Below, piece after piece: positions 20,189-32,490 of a DNA stretch of 64,000 nucleotides. The stretch's first letter is position 1; every line of letters starts with the position of its first letter. The DNA comes from Orbus hercynius (GTDB lineage: Bacteria > Pseudomonadota > Gammaproteobacteria > Enterobacterales > Orbaceae): assembly GCF_003634275.1 (NCBI RefSeq), contig NZ_RBWY01000001.1, positions 601,713-665,712 on the forward strand, in the 5' to 3' direction. The translations under genes were made by a program, and so were the position numbers. Under the pieces are notes generated by a model. The model saw nothing but the letters and a program-made list of their open reading frames with translations, made no database searches and was not told where the DNA came from.

Positions 20189-20881
20189 TTATTTTTGTAT
20201 TTTTGCTGAAAATCGGTAACCCGCACCTCGCACTGTCTGAATAAACTTATCATGTGCTGATAGTTCGAGCTGTTTGCGTAATCGGCCAATATGGACATCA
20301 ATGGTTCTGTCATCAATATAAGCATCATGTCCCCAGACGTGATCAATTAATTGATCGCGAGTAAATACGCGTTCCGGTTTAGTCATAAAAAATAGTAATA
20401 ATTTGTACTCCGTTGGGCCAAGTTCAATTTCATGATCTTCAGCAATCACACTATGTGATTGGGTATCGAGTTTAAGATCGCCAAATTCGAGGATATCACA
20501 ACCAACGGGATAAGATCGCCGCAATAAAGCCTTTATTCGGGCGAGTAATGCTTTATTGGAAAATGGCTTGGTCATGTAATCGTCCGCGCCGCTATCAAAG
20601 CCTAGAATTTGGTCGCTTTCTTGTTGCTTCGCCGTTAGCATAATCACTGGGATTCGCTCAGTAATCGCGTGTTTTTTAAGATGCTTAATAAATTGGATGC
20701 CATTACCGCCAGGTAACATCCAATCTAATAATACCAGATGAAAAGGCGCACTTTGGCTGAGCTTGATTGCATCAGGATAATCCTTTGCTTCAAGCACGTG
20801 ATAGTCGTGATGCTCAAGTAACATTTTTAGCATATCACGAATGGATTGGTCATCTTCAACAATAAGAATCGTTTTGGTCAT
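20189..20881 (-). CDS. phoB: Phosphate-regulon response regulator PhoB
   Basis: An OmpR-type response regulator that activates phosphate-starvation genes. The receiver domain carries the acidic pair at residues 10-11, the phospho-acceptor Asp53 in LLDWMLPG and the conserved Lys in MLTAK; the C-terminal winged helix includes LGPTEYKLLLFFM and VDVHIGRLRKQL-type (here DVHIGRLRKQL) residues. Starting at ATG 20881 gives 230 residues, as in E. coli (229); in-frame upstream extensions lack a ribosome site. A Pho box lies 45 bases upstream, consistent with autoregulation. Confidence 0.95.
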   Translation of the reverse strand: MTKTILIVEDDQSIRDMLKMLLEHHDYHVLEAKDYPDAIKLSQSAPFHLVLLDWMLPGGNGIQFIKHLKKHAITERIPVIMLTAKQQESDQILGFDSGADDYMTKPFSNKALLARIKALLRRSYPVGCDILEFGDLKLDTQSHSVIAEDHEIELGPTEYKLLLFFMTKPERVFTRDQLIDHVWGHDAYIDDRTIDVHIGRLRKQLELSAHDKFIQTVRGAGYRFSAKIQK

Positions 20882-20925
20882 AACTGGATGATAGCCCGAT
20901 AAAACTTTATTGATGCGACAATTGT

Positions 20926-20943
20926 GTAACAATTATATGACAG
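20926..20943 (-). promoter_or_regulatory. Pho box upstream of phoB
   Basis: On the minus strand CTGTCATATAATTGTTAC matches the 18-base Pho-box consensus at 16 positions. A further TTTCAT unit lies 11 bases upstream, giving three 11-bp-spaced half-sites. Its place just ahead of phoB implies PhoB autoactivation. Confidence 0.7.
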
Positions 20944-21002
20944 TTTTATGAAATGAGCTAAAAATTTTTCAAAATAGCGTTTGAACGTGGCAAGAGAAAG
21001 CA

Positions 21003-21027
21003 TAGACTCACTGTATCGGTGAGTCTA
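21003..21027 (-). terminator. Hairpin ending the bgl/phosphatase operon
   Basis: TAGACTCAC (21003-21011) pairs perfectly with GTGAGTCTA (21019-21027), 14 bases past the stop of the last histidine-phosphatase gene. The following minus-strand bases are only moderately T-rich. Confidence 0.6.
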
Positions 21028-21040
21028 TTAAGCTATAATA

Positions 21041-21793
21041 TTATTTGGCGTTATTGATGTAGCTTGTATCACCAATGGTTTCAACGATAAATTTACCTTC
21101 ATCGGTATAACGGATTTTTGTGACACTCGCATTACCTAATTGATTATGAATCGGTGTATCGGTCATGTCATTAATCATGGCTAAAATCGCCATGCCGTGC
21201 GAGACAACAAGGACATTACCACCACCTTGTTCTTGCGCTGATTTGGCAATTTGAGTTAACGCATTTTGCATCCGTGTTTTAACTTGTTGATAGCCTTCGG
21301 CTTCACCTGATTGTTCAACCGCTTTAATGGCATCCATCATTTTATCGATAGTGATATTACCGTTGGCAAAATCTTGCATTAATTCGTTATCTGATGGATA
21401 ACCTAATTGTTTGGCCGCCGGTGCCCACATATTGGGATCCAAGTCACCCTCAAATAAACCAAAACACGTTTCACGTAATTCGGGCATTTCAATGATATCG
21501 ACTTGATCACCTTTTGCCTCTAAAATCACTCTAGCGGTTTGTCTTGCCCGGCCTAAGTCACTGGCATAGGTGGCAATAAAATCAGTACCTTGTAAGCCTT
21601 TACCTAATTTTTTAGCCACTTCAATACCCGGCGCGGTGAGCGGGGTATCTGACCAGCCTTGTACGCGATGCGCAGTATTAAACATCGTTTTACCATGACG
21701 TGTTACGTAAAGATAGACGTCAGCGGCAAAGGCATGGGATAAGGTAAATGCTAGCACAAAAATGACACTGATAAATTTCGATAATATTTTCAT
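21041..21793 (-). CDS. Periplasmic histidine-phosphatase family protein
   Basis: A branch of the phosphoglycerate-mutase-like superfamily with an exported N-terminus: residues 1-23 form a signal peptide ending AFA. The catalytic RHGKT motif is at 32-36, the second arginine region is SDLGRARQT, and the late histidine is His199 in VVSHG, so the active site is complete. Such enzymes remove phosphate from small molecules; the substrate is unknown. It is the last gene of the bgl operon, 54 bases after the porin gene, and has a lipoprotein paralogue (23303-24094) before the porin. Membership suggests handling of phosphorylated glucosides or release of phosphate outside the inner membrane, which is inference. 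Confidence 0.85.
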   Translation of the reverse strand: MKILSKFISVIFVLAFTLSHAFAADVYLYVTRHGKTMFNTAHRVQGWSDTPLTAPGIEVAKKLGKGLQGTDFIATYASDLGRARQTARVILEAKGDQVDIIEMPELRETCFGLFEGDLDPNMWAPAAKQLGYPSDNELMQDFANGNITIDKMMDAIKAVEQSGEAEGYQQVKTRMQNALTQIAKSAQEQGGGNVLVVSHGMAILAMINDMTDTPIHNQLGNASVTKIRYTDEGKFIVETIGDTSYINNAK

Positions 21794-21847
21794 GATGTAC
21801 TCCTATTATTGTATAAATTGATAAAATTAAATATCCCATTATAGAGC

Positions 21848-23179
21848 TTAAAGTAGGTTGTAGCGATACTCAATAATGACTTCACCTGATAAGCTTGGTG
21901 AGCGTTGATATTTATTATTGGCATCTAAGATCGGTGTTTTATTATTATTTTTATACGACCAACCGTAGCCAAACATTGAGAAGACCGATAAATTTTTTAA
22001 TCGTGCATCACTCGGTACCCAGCGGTTAATGAGATTAATTTCCCCAGTACGAACGGTGTTACCTTGATAATTAAATTGACCATAGTTTATTTGTAAACCG
22101 GTCATGATATCCTTAATAAAATCATAAGTACCTAGTGCGGTTAATGCCAGCTCGCCATCACGCATATAATCAACGCCTGAGGAGGTGAGGGCATTAAAAC
22201 GGCCGCGTGAGTTTTGCGTGAGATGACGACCATAGTAACCCACCGCATTGTCTTTTTTCGCTCGGGTATAAGCGATGCCAAATTTTAGGCTCCAGTCTTG
22301 TTCTTTCCATTTGATATCGGTAGCATAATGCCAGGCGTCATGATCATACTCTTTTTTACTCGCGGGCATGTTTTTATAGGCATCTAACGCGTAGCTGCCA
22401 TAGATTTGGCTACCCAAGGTCAGTTGTTTGATTGGATGATAAGATCCTTCAATAACATGGCGCCTTTGATAATCTTCTGCTTCACCGTAGTTATAAGTTA
22501 GATAAAGATCGTTATCGCGATAAGTCAAACCGGCTGTTGCAATGTAATCGATCCTCTTTTTATCTTTAGTTTGAAAGGTGGTTTTATTGGGTGAATCTCG
22601 ATTGATCGAACTTTTCACATAAGCGGTATCTAACGATACATTATGATAAACAAATGTGCCGCTATAACCTAAATAGCTGTTCTCGGTTAAACGGTTTGAG
22701 GCGGTTAACACGCCGTAGTTTTTTAGAATTTGCCAACCGTATTTACCATTAAAATTGGCTTGTTTATTGCCTAATTTCACTTTTATATAACGTTGTCCAA
22801 TTTTGTTAAACCCTTTGGCATTGTCTTTATTAAAACCGCTACCATCGTTATAGAGTAATCCACGCGTTGAGAAGTAGTCGCTTGCGCCGAGTTTAATCAC
22901 GCTTGTCATGGTGGCATCGACACCGATAAAGTCAAAGAAATAGCCAGACTTATAATCCACGCCAAACGCTTGCCCCCAAGCATTATGCACTTCTTTGGGG
23001 TTAGCTTCATTCTCTTTTAAATATTTCCAGTAATTTCTTAATGTTAAGTCAATTTTGCTGTCTTTGAAAAAGGCATCTTCGGCTAGTAGGTCTAAGAGCG
23101 AATAATGGCTATTATCGTTTGCTTGTACTGATAAGGTTGTGAGTATCAATCCTAATAAGGCGATGGCTGGTTTTTGCAT
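21848..23179 (-). CDS. OprD-family outer-membrane porin
   Basis: A 443-residue beta-barrel protein with a signal peptide (cleavage after SVQA, about residue 20). The segments FFKDSKIDLTLRNYWKYLKE, AWGQAFGVDYKSGYF and VDATMTSVIKLG near the N-terminus are typical of OprD/ChiP porins, and the many alternating aromatic strands continue to the C-terminus. OprD members pass specific small solutes; here a beta-glucoside or oligosaccharide is likely because the gene lies in the bgl operon. A BglG-type terminator and antiterminator (23199-23271) precedes it, so its transcription seems separately gated by substrate. Confidence 0.85.
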   Translation of the reverse strand: MQKPAIALLGLILTTLSVQANDNSHYSLLDLLAEDAFFKDSKIDLTLRNYWKYLKENEANPKEVHNAWGQAFGVDYKSGYFFDFIGVDATMTSVIKLGASDYFSTRGLLYNDGSGFNKDNAKGFNKIGQRYIKVKLGNKQANFNGKYGWQILKNYGVLTASNRLTENSYLGYSGTFVYHNVSLDTAYVKSSINRDSPNKTTFQTKDKKRIDYIATAGLTYRDNDLYLTYNYGEAEDYQRRHVIEGSYHPIKQLTLGSQIYGSYALDAYKNMPASKKEYDHDAWHYATDIKWKEQDWSLKFGIAYTRAKKDNAVGYYGRHLTQNSRGRFNALTSSGVDYMRDGELALTALGTYDFIKDIMTGLQINYGQFNYQGNTVRTGEINLINRWVPSDARLKNLSVFSMFGYGWSYKNNNKTPILDANNKYQRSPSLSGEVIIEYRYNLL

Positions 23180-23198
23180 GTTTATCTTCCTTAAAAAT

Positions 23199-23248
23199 AA
23201 AAAAACCTAAATGGCTAAATAGGTGCTCTATTTAGTCATTTAGGTTTT
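23199..23248 (-). terminator. Conditional terminator before the porin gene
   Basis: A long stem built from the AAAACCTAAATG segment and its complement, extended by CTAAATAG/CTATTTAG, ends in a seven-T run on the minus strand (23205-23199). Its promoter-proximal arm overlaps the antiterminator sequence by the AAAACC bases, the classic mutually exclusive arrangement. Confidence 0.85.
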
Positions 23249-23271
23249 GCCTGCTATTGCAGTAACAATCC
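23243..23271 (-). promoter_or_regulatory. RAT antiterminator site (BglG/LicT type)
   Basis: The minus strand begins GGATTGTTACTGCA and ends GCAGGCAAAACC over 29 bases, nearly identical to the E. coli bgl RAT. BglG bound here would block the overlapping terminator and let RNA polymerase enter the porin gene. Confidence 0.88.
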
Positions 23272-23302
23272 TATATTATTATTTGGGATTTAAAATACAC
23301 CG

Positions 23303-24094
23303 TTATGGGTGGGTTAAACGTTGTTTGCCGATATTGACATAAGCCATACTGCCGATTTCATCAACGCGGTATTGACCATTTTTGTAGGTAATTTTAATCA
23401 CGGTTGCATTACTTAATGGTTTATTTTTATCAATACTATCTGTTAAGTCAGCGATCAGTACTTGCATTGACATACCTGATGAGACCGCAAGAATATTTTT
23501 ATCGCCATTTCGGTGTGCATTGTCAACAATCGTATTGAGTGCTGCTTGCGTTCTGGCTTTAACTTGATCATAGTTTTCTGCTAGCCCTTTAGGATCGACT
23601 TTGGCAATCGGATCAATAATGGTTTTAATTGGTAATTTGCCTGCTTTGTAGTCATTGAAATAAGATTCAACCGATTTATAACCAATTAACTTCATGCTAT
23701 CGGTAACGATTTTTTGGTTTGGACTACCTTCGTAGCCGCCGTAAAAGACCTCTCTTAAGCCTTTAAGCTCAGTGATATGATAGTTGCTAACGCCCATTTG
23801 TTGCAAAATAACTTGCATGGTTTCGCGTTGCCGTCCGGCATCACTGGTATAATAGGCATCAAATTGAATATCTTTAAGGCCTTCTCCCAGATAACGAGCC
23901 ACTTCAATCCCTTGTTCGGTCAGCGGGGTATCGGCCCAACCTTGCACTAAATCAAAGGTATTGAACAAGGTTTTACCGTGTCTGGCAAAGTAGACAGTGA
24001 CGATATCGTCATCACTATTTTTAGGAGTAGCGCAGCCGGTTAGGGCGGTAGATAGGGTGATTAACCCTACCAATAATAGTGTTTTTATTGTCAT
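23303..24094 (-). CDS. Histidine-phosphatase family lipoprotein lacking the late His
   Basis: A paralogue of the downstream periplasmic phosphatase with a lipoprotein signal: the lipobox is ALTGC with Cys21. The first catalytic motif RHGKT (38-42) and SDAGRQRETM are kept, but the position of the second catalytic histidine, normally VSHG, reads VSSG (Ser206). The codon is TCA, clearly readable. The protein may therefore be a binding or sensor protein or a weak enzyme. It lies between the GH1 gene and the porin on the bgl operon, 29 bases after the former. The 263-residue length is otherwise complete. Confidence 0.83.
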   Translation of the reverse strand: MTIKTLLLVGLITLSTALTGCATPKNSDDDIVTVYFARHGKTLFNTFDLVQGWADTPLTEQGIEVARYLGEGLKDIQFDAYYTSDAGRQRETMQVILQQMGVSNYHITELKGLREVFYGGYEGSPNQKIVTDSMKLIGYKSVESYFNDYKAGKLPIKTIIDPIAKVDPKGLAENYDQVKARTQAALNTIVDNAHRNGDKNILAVSSGMSMQVLIADLTDSIDKNKPLSNATVIKITYKNGQYRVDEIGSMAYVNIGKQRLTHP

Positions 24095-24123
24095 TAATGA
24101 TTCCTACTATCGTCTATATGGTG

Positions 24124-27453
<3,330 letters not shown>

Positions 27454-27459
<6 letters not shown>

Positions 27460-27485
27460 GCCTGTAAAAATTACAGTAACAATCC
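27454..27485 (-). promoter_or_regulatory. RAT antiterminator site before bglF
   Basis: On the minus strand the 32-base site begins GGATTGTTACTGTA and ends TACAGGCAAAACC, matching the E. coli bgl and B. subtilis lic antiterminators apart from a slightly longer, A+T-rich apical loop. BglG, encoded immediately upstream, is the expected ligand. Confidence 0.88.
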
Positions 27486-27567
27486 AAACATTTAAGATGA
27501 GATTAACACTGTTTTTGGTAATCGAAAAGAGAGTATAGAGGAGATAAATTTAATTTTGTGATAGTCA

Positions 27568-28428
27568 TCACAATTTTGTCGACGTGGCGAGATTTTCGAG
27601 TTCTTTTCTCAATCGTTCGATATGAATCGTTAAATATAAGCTCTCATCATCGGTTAAGGCATGACTATATTGTTGAATCAAATGTAAATCAATACGTTTG
27701 GTACACCGGTATGAGGCATGGTATTTTTCTTTCACCATTTCATATAACGAGATATCGGTACTCACGATGGTATGATGACTTAACATACGGTGAGCAAAGA
27801 ATTTTAAATGAGTGACAAAGCGTTGGTAGGTGAGACTATCTTCATCATATTCAAATTTAAAATGGTATTTGACGATATTGAGCATTTCACGCATGATTTT
27901 TGTCATGGTGACGATATTTGGCATCGTATCGTTAAGCTGAGCATTAATCATGTGAAACGTGATAAAGCCCGCTTCATCTTCGGGTAACTCAACGTGTAAT
28001 CGATCTTTAATCACATCGAGCGCATATTTACCCATTTTAAACTCTTGTGGGTAGAATTTTTTAATTTCCCATAAAAAATTATTGGCAATATTCAATCCTT
28101 GTTTGTGCCGTTCAATCGCAAAATGGATGTGATCAGTTAGCGAAATATAGATACTATCTTGCAGTTTGCCACCGAGCAGTGATTTGGCATGATTAATAAT
28201 AATTTCACTCGCACTGACCACCTCGAGAGGAATTTCAGAAAGTAGCTCTGTGAATTTAGGTAATATCTCTTTATTACTGAGTGAAAACTGTTTTTCAATC
28301 TGTGATTGGTCAATGGTATCGCCTTCTTTTTTCTTAAAGCCAATACCTCTTCCCATAATGATAAGCTCATTATTTGAATCATCAAGCGTGACAATAACAT
28401 TATTATTCAATATTTTATGAACTATCAT
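27568..28428 (-). CDS. bglG: Transcriptional antiterminator BglG (LicT family)
   Basis: BglG binds RAT RNA and stops premature termination; the PTS phosphorylates and so controls it. The CAT RNA-binding domain is at residues 1-55 (KILNNNVIVTLDDSNNELIIMGRGIGF). Two PRD domains follow, PRD1 with SLTDHIHFAIERH and PRD2 with SLYLTIHIERL, each with the regulatory histidines. The protein is 286 residues, a few more than E. coli (278), through a short C-terminal tail. No RAT lies ahead of this gene itself, so bglG is probably made at a basal level from an unterminated promoter. Confidence 0.95.
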   Translation of the reverse strand: MIVHKILNNNVIVTLDDSNNELIIMGRGIGFKKKEGDTIDQSQIEKQFSLSNKEILPKFTELLSEIPLEVVSASEIIINHAKSLLGGKLQDSIYISLTDHIHFAIERHKQGLNIANNFLWEIKKFYPQEFKMGKYALDVIKDRLHVELPEDEAGFITFHMINAQLNDTMPNIVTMTKIMREMLNIVKYHFKFEYDEDSLTYQRFVTHLKFFAHRMLSHHTIVSTDISLYEMVKEKYHASYRCTKRIDLHLIQQYSHALTDDESLYLTIHIERLRKELENLATSTKL

Positions 28429-28772
28429 TATGATTTAATATTTTATTCAATTGAGGTTGGTTATATTATTGTGATATCGATTAATCTGCATAGTATAAAT
28501 ATAAAATTGTGTGATTTAGCTCTGATTTTTACTAAAAAAATAGAAAATCGGACCATCGTTATGCTGTTATTTATGTCATTTTACTCATCCTTAACGATAT
28601 GAAAAGGTTTAGATATTCTAGACAAACGACCCAATTAAAATGGGTGCGATTTTATTGCCTTTGACGCAATTAGCAATTTAATCGCCCTTAATATGATTGA
28701 TGAGGCGACAATGCATGTGATTTATTTCAGGCCAATGGCGTTATCATAAAAAAGCAGATAAGATATGAGGAA
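28429..28772. other. Region between bglG and cutC, with CRP-like half-sites
   Basis: 344 bases without a gene. Two sequences resemble CRP sites: TGTGATTTAGCTCTGA (28510-28525, 8 of 10 arm positions) and TGTGATATCGATTAAT (28470-28485, 7 of 10). Either could serve the bglG promoter, which must lie here. A short ACCCA/TGGGT hairpin lies near 28630. No RAT or terminator of the bgl type is visible. Confidence 0.45.
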
Positions 28773-29516
28773 TTAACCGCCGTTATTAGCCATAATCATT
28801 TTCATTTTGTTGATCTCATCAATATCAAGAGTGTACCTTATCGATTCATCATTTTGACAATGGCTCATGCAGACATCAGGATTTAGGTATTGCATGGGTG
28901 AGGGAATCGTTTTAGTGGCTGAAGAATGAAATTCAGTCAGTCCACTGATAATAAATTGCTTAAGATTATGTGATTTAACACCACTACCTGGCATAACGGT
29001 AATGGTTTTACTGCGTTCGTTTAAACGTTGAATTAAATCCAAACCATTAATCGCTATTGATTGCTGGCCAGAAGTTAGTAGTCGATCAAAACCAAGATCA
29101 TCAAGTAGATCTAACGTGGTAAAAGGGTCTTTACATACATCGAAGGCTCGGTGGAAAGTCATGGATAAACCATCTGCGGCACAAATAGATTTAGCAAGTG
29201 TTTTCAGGTCAAGATGACCATTTGGGGTTAATGCACCAAAAACGACACCAGCAAAATTAAGCTCACGAATTAATTTAATATCATTTATTATGGTGTTAAT
29301 TTCAGTTTGATTATAATGAAAATCACCACCTCTTGGCCTGACAATAGGATGAATTGCAATGGGTAAGTTAAGTTGTGATAATTGCAACAAATCACCATAG
29401 CTGGGGGTTAAGCCACCATCACTTCGGCCCGCGCAAAATTCGATGCGATCGACGCCATGGTGCAAAGCAGTTTTAATATCTTCAATACTATAACAGCAGA
29501 TTTCAAGTTTCATCAT
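28773..29516 (-). CDS. cutC: CutC family protein
   Basis: CutC is a TIM-barrel protein named for copper tolerance in E. coli, where its direct role is disputed. The 247-residue length fits. The segments LEICCYSIEDIKTA, GVDRIEFCAGRSDGGLTPS, IHPIVRPRGGDFHY, MTFHRAFDVC, RLLTSGQ and VMPGSGV follow the family in order; the conserved cysteines in EICC and EFCA are kept. It stands alone, divergent from the sugar exporter gene. The start could equally be the next codon, ATG 29513. Confidence 0.93.
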   Translation of the reverse strand: MMKLEICCYSIEDIKTALHHGVDRIEFCAGRSDGGLTPSYGDLLQLSQLNLPIAIHPIVRPRGGDFHYNQTEINTIINDIKLIRELNFAGVVFGALTPNGHLDLKTLAKSICAADGLSMTFHRAFDVCKDPFTTLDLLDDLGFDRLLTSGQQSIAINGLDLIQRLNERSKTITVMPGSGVKSHNLKQFIISGLTEFHSSATKTIPSPMQYLNPDVCMSHCQNDESIRYTLDIDEINKMKMIMANNGG

Positions 29517-29616
29517 GATTAGGACCTATAAGTAATAAAGATAAATAAGATTATATCGTTTATTGATAAATGTGACACAATTATAAACAATCATTCAACT
29601 TGAGGATTAGGTTGCT

Positions 29617-30801
29617 ATGCTTTTTAGTCAAAAAAAATTGGTTATTTTTGCTGCATTTTTAATCAGCACGTTTATTATTGGTATTGCCGGAGCATTGCAA
29701 GCGCCAACATTGAGCCGATTCTTATCGTATGAGATTAATGTTGGTCCTGTTTATGTGGGACTATTTTATTCGATTAATGCGATGGCAAGTATTATCGGTA
29801 GTTTTTGGGTAGCAAAATATTCAGATAAAAAAAGCAAACGACGCGACATTGTCATATTTTGCTGTCTAATGGGAATGGCCAATAGCCTCACTTTTGCATT
29901 CACTCGTCACTATTTTGTTTTGATAATGGCCAGCCTTTGCTTTGCTTCTCTTGCTTCAGCTGCAATGCCACAAATATTTGCATTAGCCAGAGAATATGCA
30001 GTAAAAACCGGGCGTAATGTGGTGACATTTAACTCGCTCATTCGCGCTCAGTTGTCATTAGCTTGGGTCATTGGCCCGCCATTATCATTCGCATTAGCAG
30101 TAAATTATGGTTTTACCACTATGTATTTATGTGCTGTGGTGATGTATTTGGTGGCAATGTTAGTGATTGTGTCTTTTTTACCCATTGTTGATCGTAATCC
30201 GGTTAATGCATTAGATATTGCATCTTTAGACGTTAATCCTGATATACCATTGATTAAAAATAAAAGTGTTGTTTTCTTGTTTTTAGCAACCGTATTTATG
30301 TGGACGGCAAATATGATGTATTTAATCGATATGCCATTATATATTGATAGTGTGCTGCATTTATCGACATCTTTGCCCGGATTTTTGATGGGAATGGCGG
30401 CAGGAATTGAAATTCCCGTCATGTTAATTGCTGGCTATTTGGTACCTTATGTGGGTAAACGTAATTTAATGCTAGCGGCTATTGTATGTGGTGCGCTGTT
30501 TTATATTGGGTTACTTTTATTTACACATGAGTTCGCTTTGTTAGCATTGCAAATTTTAAATGCGCTATTTATTGGTATCGTCGCAAATATTGGTATTATC
30601 TATTTTCAAGATTTACTGCCCACTCGAATTGGTGTGGCCTCAACATTATTTAATAATGGCGTTACATGTAGCGTTATTATTGGCGGCCTGATGCAGGGAA
30701 TTATATCCGATTGGTATGGACATCACGTTATTTATTCGATTGCATTAGTGATGCTTATTATCTCATTTTTCTTTTGCCTACAAGTCAAGTCAGATAAATA
30801 G
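29617..30801 (+). CDS. Sugar efflux transporter, Set family (MFS)
   Basis: A 394-residue major facilitator with twelve predicted membrane helices. The intracellular motif A reads YSDKKSKRRD, and FALAREYAVKTGRN together with FNSLIRAQLSLAWVIGPP is diagnostic of the SetA/SetB/SetC sugar exporters. These pump out lactose, glucose and glycosides, and may relieve sugar-phosphate or glycoside stress; that would complement the beta-glucoside PTS systems of this window. It is divergent from cutC and ends at a shared bidirectional terminator with pepD. Confidence 0.9.
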   Translation: MLFSQKKLVIFAAFLISTFIIGIAGALQAPTLSRFLSYEINVGPVYVGLFYSINAMASIIGSFWVAKYSDKKSKRRDIVIFCCLMGMANSLTFAFTRHYFVLIMASLCFASLASAAMPQIFALAREYAVKTGRNVVTFNSLIRAQLSLAWVIGPPLSFALAVNYGFTTMYLCAVVMYLVAMLVIVSFLPIVDRNPVNALDIASLDVNPDIPLIKNKSVVFLFLATVFMWTANMMYLIDMPLYIDSVLHLSTSLPGFLMGMAAGIEIPVMLIAGYLVPYVGKRNLMLAAIVCGALFYIGLLLFTHEFALLALQILNALFIGIVANIGIIYFQDLLPTRIGVASTLFNNGVTCSVIIGGLMQGIISDWYGHHVIYSIALVMLIISFFFCLQVKSDK

Positions 30802-30833
30802 CTTTTGTGAAGTCTGATTGGTTAAACGTTAAA

Positions 30834-30853
30834 AAAGGGCTAAAATGCCCTTT
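30834..30853. terminator. Bidirectional terminator between the set-type gene and pepD
   Basis: AAAGGGC (30834-30840) pairs with GCCCTTT (30847-30853). On the minus strand the stem is followed by a T6 run, best for pepD; on the plus strand TTTAATTTAA is weaker but usable. Confidence 0.75.
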
Positions 30854-30872
30854 AATTTAATTGTAATTAACT

Positions 30873-32336
30873 TTATTTCAGGTTGTCAGCCGATCGAAGG
30901 ATTGATACAAGTAGTTGCCAATATTTTGTCACCGATTCGATATTTACTCTTTCATCTGGCGAATGTGGGGAAACGATAGTTGGCCCGATAGATATCATGT
31001 CCATTTGTGGATAATGTTTAGTGAAAAGGCCACACTCAAGCCCAGCGTGAATGACCATAATTTTGGCTTTTTTAGCAAAAATATTATGATAATTACTTTC
31101 GGCTAGTTTGAGCAATTTTGAGTCTAAATTTGGTGTCCAGCCAGAATATCCGCCATTGATTTCATAATTTGCATTGATCAGCTCACTGTGTGAGATCAAA
31201 GTTGAAGCGACAGCATCTTTAGCTGAATCAACCTGAGAACGAATTAAGAAGTAAGCGGCGATTTGATTGTCTTTAATTTCTACAATACCTAAATTTAATG
31301 ACGTTTCAACGATGCCTTTGATTTCATTACTCATTCTTACCACGCCATTTGGTGCACTATTGAGCCAATTAAGAATTTTTTGTTGCTGTTCGGCGGTAAT
31401 GACGCGTTTCACATTATCTTTTTCTAAATGGGTATAGCTAAAGGTAACGTTTGGTTCAACATGTTTAAATTCGTGTTGCAAAATTTGTTGGAACTCACCA
31501 ATAAGTGCCGCTAAGCGAGGTAAATCTTTTTGATTTAAGGTAATTTCAGCAAAGGCCTCACGAGGAATAGCATTACGTAGAGAACCACCACGAAAATCAG
31601 CTAGTCTAAATGGGATATCTTGTGCATATTGCGCTAAGAAACGGATTAATAATTTAATCGCATTTCCACGACCTAAATGAATATCACAACCAGAATGACC
31701 ACCTTTCAGACCTTTTAATGAAAGACGTAAAAAGGTATCGTGCACATCAGGAATAATGGCATAAGTAATCGCAAAGGTTGATTTAAAATCGATACCACCG
31801 GCGCAACCAGTAAAAATTTCGCCTTCTTCTTCCGAGTCAGTATTAATTAAAAAACGGCTATTTAGCCAGTTTGGTTGCAGACCAAACGCGCCAACCATGC
31901 CCGTTTCTTCTGAAGCGGTAACTAACACTTCAATTGGCCCGTGTTCAACGGCTGGGTCACTCAGCACAGCTAACGCTGAGGCTAGCCCAATACCATTATC
32001 TGCGCCTAATGTTGTTCCCTGTGCTTTGACCCATTCGCCATCAATATAAGGTTTGATCGGATCGATAAGGAAATCATGTTGTGTTTCCTCATTTTTTTGC
32101 GGAACCATATCCATATGGGCTTGTAGTACGATCGATGGGCAGTGCTCCATTCCGGCCGTCGCTGCTTTGCGTAATAAAATATTGCCGACTTTATCCAATT
32201 GACAGTCAATCTGATGTTTAGCGGCAAAATCAACGATATATTTGCTGATCATCTCTTCATGATGCGATGGGTGGGGAATTTGACAAATCTGCTCAAAAAT
32301 AGTCCAAAGTGATTTAGGCGTTAATGATGAAAGCAT
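30873..32336 (-). CDS. pepD: Cytosol non-specific dipeptidase (aminoacyl-histidine dipeptidase)
   Basis: PepD is an M20-family zinc dipeptidase that cleaves Xaa-His and other dipeptides. The metal ligands are in LQAHMDMVPQ, GADNGIG, TASEETGMVGAFG, NTDSEEEGE and the late VIHAGLECGLF, all present in order. Starting at ATG 32336, with GAGG 7 bases ahead, gives 487 residues, as in E. coli (485); a TTG at 32348 is possible but less likely. It is convergent with the sugar exporter and divergent from gpt, as pepD and gpt are in E. coli. Confidence 0.95.
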   Translation of the reverse strand: MLSSLTPKSLWTIFEQICQIPHPSHHEEMISKYIVDFAAKHQIDCQLDKVGNILLRKAATAGMEHCPSIVLQAHMDMVPQKNEETQHDFLIDPIKPYIDGEWVKAQGTTLGADNGIGLASALAVLSDPAVEHGPIEVLVTASEETGMVGAFGLQPNWLNSRFLINTDSEEEGEIFTGCAGGIDFKSTFAITYAIIPDVHDTFLRLSLKGLKGGHSGCDIHLGRGNAIKLLIRFLAQYAQDIPFRLADFRGGSLRNAIPREAFAEITLNQKDLPRLAALIGEFQQILQHEFKHVEPNVTFSYTHLEKDNVKRVITAEQQQKILNWLNSAPNGVVRMSNEIKGIVETSLNLGIVEIKDNQIAAYFLIRSQVDSAKDAVASTLISHSELINANYEINGGYSGWTPNLDSKLLKLAESNYHNIFAKKAKIMVIHAGLECGLFTKHYPQMDMISIGPTIVSPHSPDERVNIESVTKYWQLLVSILRSADNLK

Positions 32337-32490
32337 AATAAACCTCAAGATTCTATTAATAATTAGTAGTTTTTATTTACTACTCACTCTATAATTAGGT
32401 GCAATTTTACATTCATTTTGGATAGATTGATATCGCAATTTGTTGAGCGCGGTATTTTATCTATTTTTCTATTTAAAATTGTAGGTTTTT

